The notes: generated by a model not told the origin, from the sequence alone. Counted from the stretch's first letter, positions 39,992 to 49,439 are shown. The stretch: 63,636 bases of DNA from Alphaproteobacteria bacterium (GCA_018654745.1 JABILA010000070.1:1-63636); one strand, 5' to 3'. A program made the numbers and translations.

Positions 39992-40546
39992 TCAGGTCCA
40001 GTCACCTTTGATGAAGCCAACAGTACTTTCATAGCCCTTGTCGACAAGACGTGTCGCAATACCATCCAAGGCTTCGGGGGCATGGTCCGGTATACCAAGG
40101 CCATTGATGATGCGGTTGTTCATATTGAACAAGGCGCAAATCGACACCGCGTGATAAAGTGCGGTGTCATCCCATCCCGCAGCATGCACCGCTTCGGCAT
40201 CCGCCGCCGTCATACGATCAGGGGTGTCGTTCAGCTTTTTCACAAACTTCAGAACCACGCGCATGTTTTCCGCGACAGGTGCAGTTTCCAGGTCCACCAT
40301 CAAGCTTTCCATCAAACCAACATCAATGCCCATTTTTTCCGCGACTGCCTGATGTTCGCCGAAACAGAAGCCACAGGCATTCAGGCCGGAAATATAACCG
40401 CCGATAAGCTCGCGCTCGCCCTCTGTGAAAGGTGACGGGCCCCGCAACAAGGCCTGGTGATATTCAGCAATCGGCAGACCCAGAGCCGGTTCCATCCGCA
40501 AAACTTCCTTGAGGCCTGCATCCGGCATTGAAGTTAGATAAGCCAT
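39992..40546 (-). CDS. AhpD-like (CMD domain) peroxidase-related protein
   Basis: The 184 residues match the carboxymuconolactone decarboxylase/AhpD fold, with a redox CXXC pair Cys58-Cys61 followed by His65 (CGFCFGEH). In AhpD this motif transfers electrons to peroxiredoxins. The family also contains uncharacterised peroxidase-related enzymes, so the substrate is not known. It is convergent with fdsA and separated by 6 bases. Confidence 0.78.
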   Translation of the reverse strand: MAYLTSMPDAGLKEVLRMEPALGLPIAEYHQALLRGPSPFTEGERELIGGYISGLNACGFCFGEHQAVAEKMGIDVGLMESLMVDLETAPVAENMRVVLKFVKKLNDTPDRMTAADAEAVHAAGWDDTALYHAVSICALFNMNNRIINGLGIPDHAPEALDGIATRLVDKGYESTVGFIKGDWT

Positions 40547-40689
40547 AGTTACGTTCTCCTGAATTCAGTGATGATTTGTGAGGATCAAAACATATCCGCA
40601 GGACAGGAACCAGTAACGCTTCAATCCAGCGAGGATATGCTCTAGCATTATCCTTAAATAAAATGTGGCTTTGAAGACGGGAACATATA

Positions 40690-41502
40690 TTGGCATCTCA
40701 AGGCAAGACAGCATTGGTGACGGGTGCCGCACGTGGCATTGGCCGGGCCATCGCCCTGCGACTGGCGCAGGAGGGGATCAACCTCGCACTTGTGGATTTG
40801 TCGGATGATGTGGATGATTGTGCCAGCGAAGTTCGAAAGCTTGGTGTCAAAGCGGCAACACGACTGGTCGACGTCAGTGATGCCGAAGCCGTCGCCAGCT
40901 CGGTTGCTGAACTGGCCGATGAACTCGGGCCCATCAGTATCCTGGTTAACAATGCCGGGTTGGTCAAAAATATTGCACCAACCGGAAAAATGGCCGTGGA
41001 CGCCTGGGAGACAGAACTTGCTGTCAATCTCAGTGGGCCGTTCAATCTGATCCGGGCGTTGGTTGAACCCATGGCCAAAGCCGGTTGGGGACGCATCATC
41101 AATATCTCGTCCGTTGCCGCGCGCGGTGGCCTGCATTTCCAGGCGGGATACAGTGCCTCAAAAAACGGTGTGCTGGGTTTAACCCACACTGTGACGCTTG
41201 AATATGCGCGCTACGGCGTCACTTGCAATGCGATCCTGCCGGGTGTCATCCAGACGGAAAACGTCAAGGCCATGCCAAAAGGCATCCGCGAAAGCGTTGA
41301 AGCCATGGTCCCTGCCCGTCGTATGGGCGAGGTCGAGGAAGTGGCGCATCTCGTCGCCTTTCTGGCCTCCGAAGATGCCGCCTACATTTCCGGCGCCGAG
41401 ATTGATATCGATGGGGGCACCAGATTGAACAGTCTTACCCTTGGCAGTCAGTCAGAACTGCGGGAACGCGCTGAGGCTATGGCACGCGCTTTTGAAGAAT
41501 GA
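40690..41502 (+). CDS. short-chain dehydrogenase/reductase (FabG-like)
   Basis: NAD(P)-dependent oxidoreductase of 270 residues. The Rossmann motif TGAARGIG is at residues 11-18. NNAG is at 87-90, with catalytic Ser140/141, Tyr154 and Lys158 (YSASK). It resembles 3-oxoacyl-ACP/acyl-CoA reductases. The start is a TTG, with GGGA just upstream; no ATG exists near the N-terminus. The mutase gene follows by 13 bases, so it probably acts in the same acyl-CoA pathway, for example on a hydroxyacyl- or ketoacyl-CoA. Confidence 0.82.
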   Translation: MASQGKTALVTGAARGIGRAIALRLAQEGINLALVDLSDDVDDCASEVRKLGVKAATRLVDVSDAEAVASSVAELADELGPISILVNNAGLVKNIAPTGKMAVDAWETELAVNLSGPFNLIRALVEPMAKAGWGRIINISSVAARGGLHFQAGYSASKNGVLGLTHTVTLEYARYGVTCNAILPGVIQTENVKAMPKGIRESVEAMVPARRMGEVEEVAHLVAFLASEDAAYISGAEIDIDGGTRLNSLTLGSQSELRERAEAMARAFEE

Positions 41503-41515
41503 ATTGGACAAGTAC

Positions 41516-43105
41516 ATGAGCGATCTTAACAGCAGCCATTCCGGCCTTCCCCTGTCACCTTTTTATAGCGCTGAGGGCGACGATCAAAATGCGCCTGGCG
41601 TTTATCCCTACACCCGTGGCAAACGCCTGCCCCGCCCCGGCCAGTCGTGGATCTTGCGTGAACTGTCGGGTGAAGGCACCGCGGCCCGGTCCAACCAGCA
41701 GTTCAAGTCCTTGATGGCAAAAGGCCAGCAGGGCCTCGATATCATCGGCGACACACCGACCATGCATATGCTGGACCCGGATCACCCACACGCCGTGCAT
41801 GCGGTGGGCACGCAAGGAGTTTCATTATGCTGTCGGGCAGATTTTGAGGAACTTTATCGTGACTTGCCGCTGGATGAATTGAGCTTCTCACAATCCCTGC
41901 CCTCGGTACCCGGAATTGCCGGACTGTATCTGGTGGCGAAAGAACGTGGTGTGCCGTCGGAAATCCTGCGTGGATCAGCAATCCAGCTGGCGCTGTATGA
42001 AGATGACTGCAGCTATTCGCGGCACCTGCCCTTGAAGCTTCGGATGCGCATGGCGACGGATTCAGTGGAATTCGCCGCGAAGAAAATGCCGAAGTTTCAT
42101 GCCCTGCTTGAGGATACCTATTTTTTCAGCGAAACCGGCCTTAATTCTGTTGAAGAAATGGCACTGGGATTTGTTGAGCTTCGTTATTACATCCGGGAGC
42201 TGTTGAAGCGGGGTGTCGACATAGATGCCTTTGCACCGCGCATCGGTATCTTGCTGACCTGCCGCATGGACCTGTTTGAGGAAATAGCCAAAATCCGTGC
42301 CACGCGGCGAATTTATGCGCGCATGATGAAAGAGGAATTTGGTGCAAAGGATCCTCGTTCCATGGCCCTGACGGTAACGGCACATACCTCGGGCCTGACC
42401 ATGACTGCGCAGCAACCGGTCAACAACGTCGCCCGTGGCGGTATGCAAGCCGTGGCCCTGGCTATGGCAGGTGTTCAGGCCATGGAGATTTCAACTTTCG
42501 ACGAAGCCTATCGCACACCCAGTGAAGAAGCACATATGGTCGGTCTGCGTACCCAGCAGATTGTCCAGCTGGAAACCAATGTTACAAAAGTAAGCGATCC
42601 CCTGGGCGGGTCCTGGTATGTCGAGGACCTGACCGACAAAATGGAACAAAGCATTGTGGCGCAGCTGGAAGAAATCGAAGCGCTTGGTGATATTGGCGAG
42701 TTGACAGAACAGGGATATTTTCGCCAGATTTTCAACAATGCCATGGAACGGCTGAGCCGCGACTTGAGCGACGGCACAGTGCAACGTGTTGGCGTCAACA
42801 GTCATCAAATTCCCAACGCCGAAGATCATATGCTGAAAGAAGCGTCAGAAAGAAAGACCCAGCCTTTCCGCGATCAGATCGCCCATATAAAAGCCTTCAA
42901 GCAGAACCGTGATTTCGAGAAAAGCAAACAGGCCCTGGGTGCCCTGTATGATGTCGTCCGGGATAAAAATACCAACATGATGGAATCCTATGTGGCGGCC
43001 CTGGCAGCAGACGCCACCATTGGTGAGACCGCCGGCGTGCTACGCCAGGCCTATGGCCAGAAATACGATCCCCTTGGCAACCTGCCCTCTCCGCTGGATA
43101 TCTGA
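41516..43105 (+). CDS. B12-dependent acyl-CoA mutase, large subunit, atypical active site
   Basis: Methylmalonyl-CoA mutase-family catalytic subunit of 529 residues. It keeps the family landmarks LDPDHP (86-91), PKFHALL (192-198), TSGLTMTAQQPVNN (291-304) and the ADP...GGSWYVE region. By-eye alignment shows changes at the substrate site: the Tyr that binds methylmalonyl carboxylate is Leu50, the Arg is Ser166, and the catalytic His is Thr288 with His290 nearby. It is therefore unlikely to use methylmalonyl-CoA; isobutyryl-, ethylmalonyl- or 2-hydroxyisobutyryl-CoA types also do not fit obviously. The B12-binding part is a separate gene 1 base after its stop. I start at 41516 because the longer frame overlaps the SDR. 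Confidence 0.8.
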   Translation: MSDLNSSHSGLPLSPFYSAEGDDQNAPGVYPYTRGKRLPRPGQSWILRELSGEGTAARSNQQFKSLMAKGQQGLDIIGDTPTMHMLDPDHPHAVHAVGTQGVSLCCRADFEELYRDLPLDELSFSQSLPSVPGIAGLYLVAKERGVPSEILRGSAIQLALYEDDCSYSRHLPLKLRMRMATDSVEFAAKKMPKFHALLEDTYFFSETGLNSVEEMALGFVELRYYIRELLKRGVDIDAFAPRIGILLTCRMDLFEEIAKIRATRRIYARMMKEEFGAKDPRSMALTVTAHTSGLTMTAQQPVNNVARGGMQAVALAMAGVQAMEISTFDEAYRTPSEEAHMVGLRTQQIVQLETNVTKVSDPLGGSWYVEDLTDKMEQSIVAQLEEIEALGDIGELTEQGYFRQIFNNAMERLSRDLSDGTVQRVGVNSHQIPNAEDHMLKEASERKTQPFRDQIAHIKAFKQNRDFEKSKQALGALYDVVRDKNTNMMESYVAALAADATIGETAGVLRQAYGQKYDPLGNLPSPLDI

Positions 43106-43106
43106 T

Positions 43107-43520
43107 ATGCAAAAGTCATCTGCCCCGATCAAGGTTCTGGTCACAATTCTGGGCCTCGATCAACACGAAGTAGGCGCCATGGCCATCGCTGCGACCTTGC
43201 GTGATGCCGGTATGGAAGTTGTCTATGGCGGCCGCTTTAATCTTCCCCCTGCTGTAGTGAATTCGGCCCTTCAGGAAGACGTTGATGTCATCGGTATCAG
43301 CGCTCATTCCTGGGAATATCTGCATTTTCTGGATGAAATAATCGACGGCCTGAAAGCCGCTGGAATGAATGTACCAGTGATCATCGGCGGCTCTGTTGTC
43401 ACCGACACCGACAAGGCTGACATCCTCTCCAAAGGCGTCAGCGCTGCCTTTGGCCCAACGGACACACCTGCAGAAATCGTCGCGGAAATACAACGCGTTG
43501 CGAGGGATAGTCGAACATGA
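43107..43520 (+). CDS. B12-binding small subunit of the acyl-CoA mutase
   Basis: A 137-residue cobalamin-binding domain with the base-off/His-on motif Asp18-x-His20-x-x-Gly23 and GGSVV farther on. It is the same kind as the small subunits of isobutyryl-CoA and 2-hydroxyisobutyryl-CoA mutases. It starts one base after the large-subunit stop codon, so the two should form one enzyme. No G-protein chaperone (MeaB type) is nearby. Confidence 0.9.
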   Translation: MQKSSAPIKVLVTILGLDQHEVGAMAIAATLRDAGMEVVYGGRFNLPPAVVNSALQEDVDVIGISAHSWEYLHFLDEIIDGLKAAGMNVPVIIGGSVVTDTDKADILSKGVSAAFGPTDTPAEIVAEIQRVARDSRT

Positions 43521-43693
43521 GAATTTATCCAGCTCTCAGGTATGAGCTCAGACACCAAGTTAAAAGAAAAACAGCAGTTTTCTCAATACACCTCGAAAAC
43601 CACAATCAAATTAATGCTAATATTTACCTATTGTGGTAACAATATTCAGATAATATTTTTGCTCTGTCACTCTTTATTGTTGTTAGTATTATT

Positions 43694-44569
43694 ATGATTT
43701 TAAGTTTACTTATCAAGCTCCAGGTTTTTGGTTACAGATTTCGTTTGTTCCTGCGATCACAATTGTGGAAGGCAGGTTTCAGCAGGCGGTTTGTTTTGTT
43801 CGGGCCAAAACTTGATCGCTGGATATGTCAAAAACTATTTGATGACCTGCCTGTTCAGGCAAGAGAACAAATTATTGCCAGAGATACGCACCCCGCAGGT
43901 AACGATATTCCTGTTTTCCTGCACATCCCGAAAACCGGTGGCATATCTGTTGGTGAACTCTTCGATCAAAATCTGTCGGTCGCTAATTATTACAATACAA
44001 ATGAGCGGCCTGAGGATGGTTATCAGTCCAGCCAATTCAGGTATGGCGTCAACAATCCTGACCTCGAAATAATCCAGGGCCATTTTGATATTCGTTTGCT
44101 GGACATCATTGATCGACGATACAAGGCATTTACTATTTTACGTGACCCGGTGGAGCGCGCAGCCTCTTTTTTCTACTACCTGAAACGATATCCGAACGAA
44201 ATGTTCCCATTGAATCCTGGTCTGGAAATTGAGAACATGTTTGATTCCAAAGGCGCCTGTTTCTTTGAAAACTTCCAGGTAAGATTTCTTTGTGGAAAGC
44301 CCACCGGAAAATTGACGCCCAGCGACCTGGAACTTGCGAAGAAAAATCTTGATAAATGTTTTTCTTTCGTCGGCACACTGGAAACAATTCAGCAGGACAT
44401 TGTGACGCTGGGAAAGATATTCGATTTCTCAACTTTCAATTTGCGATTACTAAACGCAAACGACTCACGCCCTGAAGTTAAAGAACTGCCAGAAGCAACC
44501 CGTCAATTAATCGTCGACAACAACCTGTTTGACATCCAACTGTACGAGCACGTGCTCGCTCATCGATAG
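43694..44569 (+). CDS. PAPS-dependent sulfotransferase-family protein
   Basis: A 291-residue protein with an N-terminal basic, partly hydrophobic segment. The 5'-phosphosulphate-binding motif HIPKTGG is at residues 77-83, and the 3'-phosphate motif LRDPVERAASFF at 149-160. This is typical of the heparan-sulfate-2-O-like branch of sulfotransferases. The acceptor is unknown, perhaps a surface glycan. The gene and its 173-base upstream region are visibly richer in A and T than neighbouring genes, and no clear Shine-Dalgarno is seen, so recent acquisition is possible. Confidence 0.75.
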   Translation: MILSLLIKLQVFGYRFRLFLRSQLWKAGFSRRFVLFGPKLDRWICQKLFDDLPVQAREQIIARDTHPAGNDIPVFLHIPKTGGISVGELFDQNLSVANYYNTNERPEDGYQSSQFRYGVNNPDLEIIQGHFDIRLLDIIDRRYKAFTILRDPVERAASFFYYLKRYPNEMFPLNPGLEIENMFDSKGACFFENFQVRFLCGKPTGKLTPSDLELAKKNLDKCFSFVGTLETIQQDIVTLGKIFDFSTFNLRLLNANDSRPEVKELPEATRQLIVDNNLFDIQLYEHVLAHR

Positions 44570-44571
44570 TT

Positions 44572-46047
44572 TTATTTCCCGCCCTTGGCAACACCGAACA
44601 TGGTGCCGTCGGCTTCTTTGATATAGAGGTTGGCGAGGGCATCTTCGATGTTGTCGGGCGTGAAATGTGGTTCGGTGCCTTCGAACTTGCAGGTGGCAAG
44701 AACCTGCTCGACAATAAACTTGGGCTGGAAATAAGCCAGAGGCGCTTCGTTCTTGCGAATGACATCCATGACCTGGCCATAGGTTTCGTCAGTCAGCTCC
44801 AGACCAGCCTTTTTTGCCATGCCTTCAAAAACCTTGCGGAACAAATCTTCCGGCGGTTCAATTGTTTCCAGCTTATAAGCAATACGTCGCTGGAAGGCCG
44901 GATCCATCAGATCGTTGGGATGCAGGTTGGTCGAGAAGATGACCATCTCATCAAAGGGTATCTGGATGCTTTTGCCGGTGTGCAGATTGAGATAATCCAC
45001 ACGTGAGTTCAGCGGCACAATCCATCTGTTCAGAATATCCTCAGGGGCTACTTTCTGACGGCCAAAGTCATCAATCAGGAAGGTGCCATTCAGGGCCTTG
45101 ATATGTAACGGTGCTTCATAGAATTTGGCGTCCTCGTTGAACTTCAGATCAAGCATCTCAAGGGTCAGTTCACCGCCTGTAATCACCATGGGTCGGTAAC
45201 AGGGGACCCAGCGTTTGTCGATATTTTCACGGCGCAGACTGGAAGCCTCTTCCCCTTCCGGGATGGCCTTTTCGATGCGCTGATGCACGGTTGGATCGAA
45301 GACCTTGATGATCTGACCATCGGCTTCAATGCAATAAGGTACATAAACAACGTTCTTGAATATGTCGCCAACGATTTCAGCAACGGTGGTCTTGCCGTTC
45401 CCCGCCGGGCCGTAAATCAGGATCGCGGTGCCGGAATTCACGGCGGGACCGAGGCGACTGAGAAAGCGTTCCGGGATCACCAGATCAGCAAAAGCTTCGG
45501 TCAACATTTCGCGGGTGATATGTTCGTTGGAAATCTTCTGGGCCAAGATCCGTTCTTGCCAGGATTCCAGCGATACCGGGGCAGGTCCGAAGTACTGATT
45601 AATTTCCAGACATTCGTTTGCGTAGGCCTTACCTGCCTGACTGAGGGCATAGCGCATTTCCCCTCTGCCGCCACCGCCAGCCGTATCCATCTGGCCCATG
45701 ACTTCAACAAGCTTGCGCTTGGTGGCTTCTTCCAGCAATCGGTCAATCATCGGCGGCGGCAATTGCAAAGCCAGCGCCAACTGAGTTGTCGTTTCAAGAT
45801 TTTCCGTGTGCATGCCCTTGAGCATCAATTGCAAAAGCAGAATGGGGTCGACACCCGCAGCACCCATACTTTTCGGGCCTTCCGGCGTTTCCGCCAGAAT
45901 TTCTTCTACTTTTTCAGCTGTGATAACACCGGTTGCTACCAACGCATCGCCAAAACGACCGCTGTTTTCTTTTTGGTGGGCAACCCCTGCCATGATCTGT
46001 TCGCGGGTCACAAGCCCCTTGGCCATGAGAATATCGGCTAACGGCAT
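44572..46047 (-). CDS. AAA+ ATPase with MshEN-like and winged-helix regions
   Basis: A 491-residue protein of unrecognised function. Residues about 1-55 resemble the type II secretion ATPase N-terminal (MshEN-like) repeat: LMAKGLVTREQI and ALVATGVITAEKV. In other proteins such domains bind c-di-GMP. Residues about 65-165 look like a winged-helix region. Residues 200-450 form an AAA+ domain with Walker A GPAGNGKT (213-220) and Walker B FLIDD (323-327). It may be a nucleotide-sensing chaperone or regulator. It is convergent with the sulfotransferase, 2 bases apart. Confidence 0.6.
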   Translation of the reverse strand: MPLADILMAKGLVTREQIMAGVAHQKENSGRFGDALVATGVITAEKVEEILAETPEGPKSMGAAGVDPILLLQLMLKGMHTENLETTTQLALALQLPPPMIDRLLEEATKRKLVEVMGQMDTAGGGGRGEMRYALSQAGKAYANECLEINQYFGPAPVSLESWQERILAQKISNEHITREMLTEAFADLVIPERFLSRLGPAVNSGTAILIYGPAGNGKTTVAEIVGDIFKNVVYVPYCIEADGQIIKVFDPTVHQRIEKAIPEGEEASSLRRENIDKRWVPCYRPMVITGGELTLEMLDLKFNEDAKFYEAPLHIKALNGTFLIDDFGRQKVAPEDILNRWIVPLNSRVDYLNLHTGKSIQIPFDEMVIFSTNLHPNDLMDPAFQRRIAYKLETIEPPEDLFRKVFEGMAKKAGLELTDETYGQVMDVIRKNEAPLAYFQPKFIVEQVLATCKFEGTEPHFTPDNIEDALANLYIKEADGTMFGVAKGGK

Positions 46048-46190
46048 TATTAACTCCCCTGCTGCACGTCCTGTCCCCGTGGCTTTACGCGTCCACCTGC
46101 TACAGAACTTTACTCTACTGCATTCAAACTACAAAAGTGGCGGCCTTCTGGCAAGAATTCGGTGGCACATCGCGCGCAACAAAACCTGTC

Positions 46191-46583
46191 TCAGTCGTCA
46201 ATAGCTTCGTTGAGGAAGCCCGACAAGTCTTTCACTTCTTCGGTGACGGCGCTGACAGCCTTGTCTTCAATATCGCGGTACCTGCGCAGAACCTCAACGC
46301 CTGTGTCCGTGACATAGGCACCGCCTCCGCCGGGTCCGCCGGTTGAGGTGGCGACCAAAGGTTCCCGAAAGCAGGCGTTGGTGGCAGTGATCAGTTTCCA
46401 GGCCCTGGCATAGGACATGCCCATTTCTCGCGCAGCTCCCGAGATCGACCCCGTCCGGCCAACGGCTTCAATCAAGGCTGCCTTGCCTGGCCCCAAGGGA
46501 AAGACCGCACCAAACAGAACCTGCACTCTTGGCAGGTTTGTCTTGCGTTGTCCCCGTGCTGCCTTGCTGCCTGCATCCGCCAT
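46191..46583 (-). CDS. ModE-like transcription regulator, DNA-binding domain only
   Basis: A 130-residue protein with a LysR/ModE-type N-terminal winged helix (GPGKAALIEAVGRTGSISGAAREMGMSYARAW region). The two Mop molybdate-binding domains of full-length ModE are absent, so it cannot sense molybdate in the classic way. It overlaps mobA by one base (TGATG) and is last in an fdhD-mobA-modE-like run. A candidate ModE operator lies at 48246-48267. Confidence 0.82.
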   Translation of the reverse strand: MADAGSKAARGQRKTNLPRVQVLFGAVFPLGPGKAALIEAVGRTGSISGAAREMGMSYARAWKLITATNACFREPLVATSTGGPGGGGAYVTDTGVEVLRRYRDIEDKAVSAVTEEVKDLSGFLNEAIDD

Positions 46584-47227
46584 TACATTTGTCCTGCAAG
46601 GATCTTTCCGGCGAGGATCTTTTCGGCTTCTTCGAGGTCTTCCGGTGAATTCACATTGTGAAAGGGATCAATCGGATTTGGTGGAAAATCAACTTCAACA
46701 AGCCTGAAACGAGCCGTCCATTCAACGATCTTGCGCACGCCTTCCTCGACAACCGCCTGATACAGATTGTCATAAAGCCACACCGGCCACAGACCAAATA
46801 CCGGGTGCGGACGCCCGAGTGAGCCAGCACAGGCCAGATCGTCACCAGCCATATCTGTGGCTTCACGCAAAGAGGCCACCAGGTCGCGCGGAAAAAAAGG
46901 CGCGTCCGTTGGAAACGTTGCAATCCAGGGCGCATGCGGCGCGTGTTCCCGCGCCCATGCCATGCCTGTTAACACGCCTGCCAAAGGCCCCGCATGTCCT
47001 TCAATAATATCCGGCACAACCGGCAAATCGAATTCAGCAAACCGGTCCAGGTCACCATTTGCATTCAGGACCAGCGTTTCAACCTGGGGCAAAGCCCTGG
47101 TTTTGACGCGACTGAGTATGGTTTCGCCGCCAAGGGAACTCAGGCTTTTATCACCACCGCCCATGCGTCGCGACAATCCCCCTGCCAGCAAAACACCAAC
47201 AACTCCGTGGGCTGGATCATGGCTCAT
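46583..47227 (-). CDS. mobA: molybdenum cofactor guanylyltransferase MobA
   Basis: Joins GMP to molybdopterin to make MGD, needed by both the formate dehydrogenase and the NapA-like enzyme. The 214 residues show the nucleotidyltransferase signature LLAGGLSRRMGGGDK (13-27). The PTDAPFF motif is present too. It is co-directional with fdhD and the ModE-like gene. Confidence 0.92.
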   Translation of the reverse strand: MSHDPAHGVVGVLLAGGLSRRMGGGDKSLSSLGGETILSRVKTRALPQVETLVLNANGDLDRFAEFDLPVVPDIIEGHAGPLAGVLTGMAWAREHAPHAPWIATFPTDAPFFPRDLVASLREATDMAGDDLACAGSLGRPHPVFGLWPVWLYDNLYQAVVEEGVRKIVEWTARFRLVEVDFPPNPIDPFHNVNSPEDLEEAEKILAGKILAGQM

Positions 47228-47272
47228 AACGATACCCTTTTATTTTTCTTGTTTCCGGGACTTTTTCCGACG

Positions 47273-48181
47273 TCATCGCTCTGCCGCTTTCCGGTTAATA
47301 TGATCCGGCTCGTCTGCAACATTATCCGGGTCAAGATCATGAATGATCCGCTCGGCCCCTGACAGACAGACATAACGTTTGCCCTTTGCCCGGCCAATCA
47401 GGGTTAGTCCTGCCTTGCGCGCCAGTTCCACACCCCAGGCCGTAAAGCCGGACCGTGAAATAAGAATTGGTATGCGCATCTGCACACTTTTGATAACCAT
47501 TTCACTGGTCAGACGACCGGTCGTGTAAAAGGATTTTCCGTCCGGTGAAATGTTATTGAGAAACATATAACCGGCAATCTTGTCGATCGCATTATGGCGC
47601 CCGACATCTTCCATATAAATCAGCGGCCGGTCTTGTTCACACAATACGCAACCATGTATCGCGCCTGCTGTGAGATAGAGACTTGGCGTCGTGTTGATGG
47701 TTTTGGACAGGGCGTACAGCCATGATGTGCGCAAAGTGGCGTCCGCTGACAAATCTATTTCGTCAAATTTCTCCATGACATCGCCGAAGACCGTGCCCTG
47801 GGCACAGCCCGAGGTCAGGGTTTTTTTCCGCAACTTGTCTTCATAATTTGTCTCACGGGCTGTGCGCACGACAATGGTATCGATAACCTCGTCATAATCG
47901 ATCCCGGTGATTTCATCATCTGGCAGCAACATGTTTTGATTAATCAGATAGCCAACCGCCATACATTCGGGATAATCACCAACCGTCATCATGGTGACAA
48001 TTTCCCGCCCGTTCAGGAAAAGCGTCAGTGGACGCTCTATGGGGACGGAAATACGAATGGCATTGCCGTCCTGATCCGTGCCCTCGACAGCATCCGTCAA
48101 GCCGGGGTCGTCTGGCTTCGGTGCCACCAGATATTGATATTGACCCGTTTCAGAACCCAACGTTCGCTCCAGTTTCGACAT
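47273..48181 (-). CDS. fdhD: formate dehydrogenase sulfurtransferase FdhD
   Basis: FdhD carries sulphur from IscS-type desulphurases to the Mo site of formate dehydrogenase. The 302 residues contain the conserved TSGCAQG loop with Cys126. E. coli FdhD has two cysteines here in a CGxC motif; only the first is kept. The gene lies 8 kb from fdsA but in the same Mo locus as mobA and moaA. Confidence 0.88.
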   Translation of the reverse strand: MSKLERTLGSETGQYQYLVAPKPDDPGLTDAVEGTDQDGNAIRISVPIERPLTLFLNGREIVTMMTVGDYPECMAVGYLINQNMLLPDDEITGIDYDEVIDTIVVRTARETNYEDKLRKKTLTSGCAQGTVFGDVMEKFDEIDLSADATLRTSWLYALSKTINTTPSLYLTAGAIHGCVLCEQDRPLIYMEDVGRHNAIDKIAGYMFLNNISPDGKSFYTTGRLTSEMVIKSVQMRIPILISRSGFTAWGVELARKAGLTLIGRAKGKRYVCLSGAERIIHDLDPDNVADEPDHINRKAAER

Positions 48182-48245
48182 TTATGATCATTTTCTGCGA
48201 CAAATAACCACGCCACCATAAGGGGCGACGGGTTTTTCTTGATGT

Positions 48246-48267
48246 GTTATGTTTCCAGGAATATAAC
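48246..48267. promoter_or_regulatory. candidate ModE operator between fdhD and moaA
   Basis: GTTAT (48246-48250) and ATAAC (48263-48267) are inverted half-sites with a 12-base spacer. This matches, from memory, the spacing and half-sites of the E. coli modA ModE box. It lies in the divergent region between two Mo-cofactor genes, with a ModE-like gene nearby. Confidence 0.55.
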
Positions 48268-48324
48268 GCTTTTTGTCGCGTTTGACGACTGATACCTGAC
48301 CAGACTTTTGAAGAACGATTGAAA

Positions 48325-49314
48325 ATGATTGATCCATTTGGCCGCAGTGTCACCTATTTGCGCGTATCCGTGACGGACCGCTGCGATTTCCGCTGCACAT
48401 ATTGCATGTCCGAGGACATGACCTTCCTGCCCAAGTCCGATGTTCTAAGTCTTGAGGAACTGGATCGCCTGTGTAGTGCGTTTATTGCCAAAGGCGTCAA
48501 GAAGCTGCGCCTGACAGGCGGAGAGCCCCTGGTTCGGCGCAATATCATGACATTGATCAAGAGCCTGGGTCGCCACATGGAATCCGGTGCGTTGGAAGAA
48601 ATGACCGTAACCACCAATGGCAGCCAGCTGGGCCGCCTGGCTGGAGAGCTGAAAGCCGCCGGTGTCGAGCGCGTCAATGTTTCCCTCGATACATTGGATG
48701 CTGACAAGTTTCATGCGATTACCCGTCGCGGTGATCTCGGAATTGTGAAGGATGGCCTGCAAGCAGCAAAACGCGCCGGGCTGGCCGTGAAAATTAATAC
48801 TGTTGCCCTGAAAGGCGTAAACGAAACCGAAATTGAAGACATCGCAAAATGGTGTGGCGACGAAGGTTTTGACCTGACATTCATTGAGACCATGCCCATG
48901 GGCGAAATCGGCAAAGACCGCTCGGATACATATTTGCCGTTGTCAGCCGTACGCGAGCGTCTCGACGCCATTTGGTCACTGACGGACATTGATTACCGGA
49001 CCGGGGGTCCGGCCAAATACGCACAGGTCAAGGAAACCGGGCGTCGCATCGGTTTTATTACGCCTTTATCCCATAATTTCTGCGAATCCTGTAATCGTGT
49101 ACGACTTACCTGCACCGGCCAATTGTATATGTGTCTGGGCCAGGATGATGATGCCGATTTGCGAGCGGCCCTGCGGGCAAGCGAGGACGATCAAGTTCTG
49201 TATGCGGCAATTGATGAAGCCATCAGTCGAAAGCCAAAGGGCCATGATTTTATCATTGAGCGAGGTCAATCTGCCCCCGCTGTTACCCGACATATGTCCG
49301 TCACAGGCGGGTAA
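48325..49314 (+). CDS. moaA: GTP 3',8-cyclase MoaA
   Basis: Radical SAM enzyme that makes the first committed intermediate of molybdopterin from GTP. The SAM cluster motif is Cys20-x3-Cys24-x2-Cys27. The C-terminal second cluster has [11 protein letters not shown] and a later Cys, as in MoaA. The 329 residues are normal. A TTG two codons upstream is an alternative start; I prefer the ATG. No moaC or moaE follows. Confidence 0.93.
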   Translation: MIDPFGRSVTYLRVSVTDRCDFRCTYCMSEDMTFLPKSDVLSLEELDRLCSAFIAKGVKKLRLTGGEPLVRRNIMTLIKSLGRHMESGALEEMTVTTNGSQLGRLAGELKAAGVERVNVSLDTLDADKFHAITRRGDLGIVKDGLQAAKRAGLAVKINTVALKGVNETEIEDIAKWCGDEGFDLTFIETMPMGEIGKDRSDTYLPLSAVRERLDAIWSLTDIDYRTGGPAKYAQVKETGRRIGFITPLSHNFCESCNRVRLTCTGQLYMCLGQDDDADLRAALRASEDDQVLYAAIDEAISRKPKGHDFIIERGQSAPAVTRHMSVTGG

Positions 49315-49439
49315 TCCGTTAAACCATAATTATTTTGTGGAATAATATACACTTACCCCTAAATTGATTAGTGGTATATACTTGAGAATGTGGGTCAGTT
49401 GTGGCCCTGGTTTGCCTGATTATCGGGAACGAGGCATTT

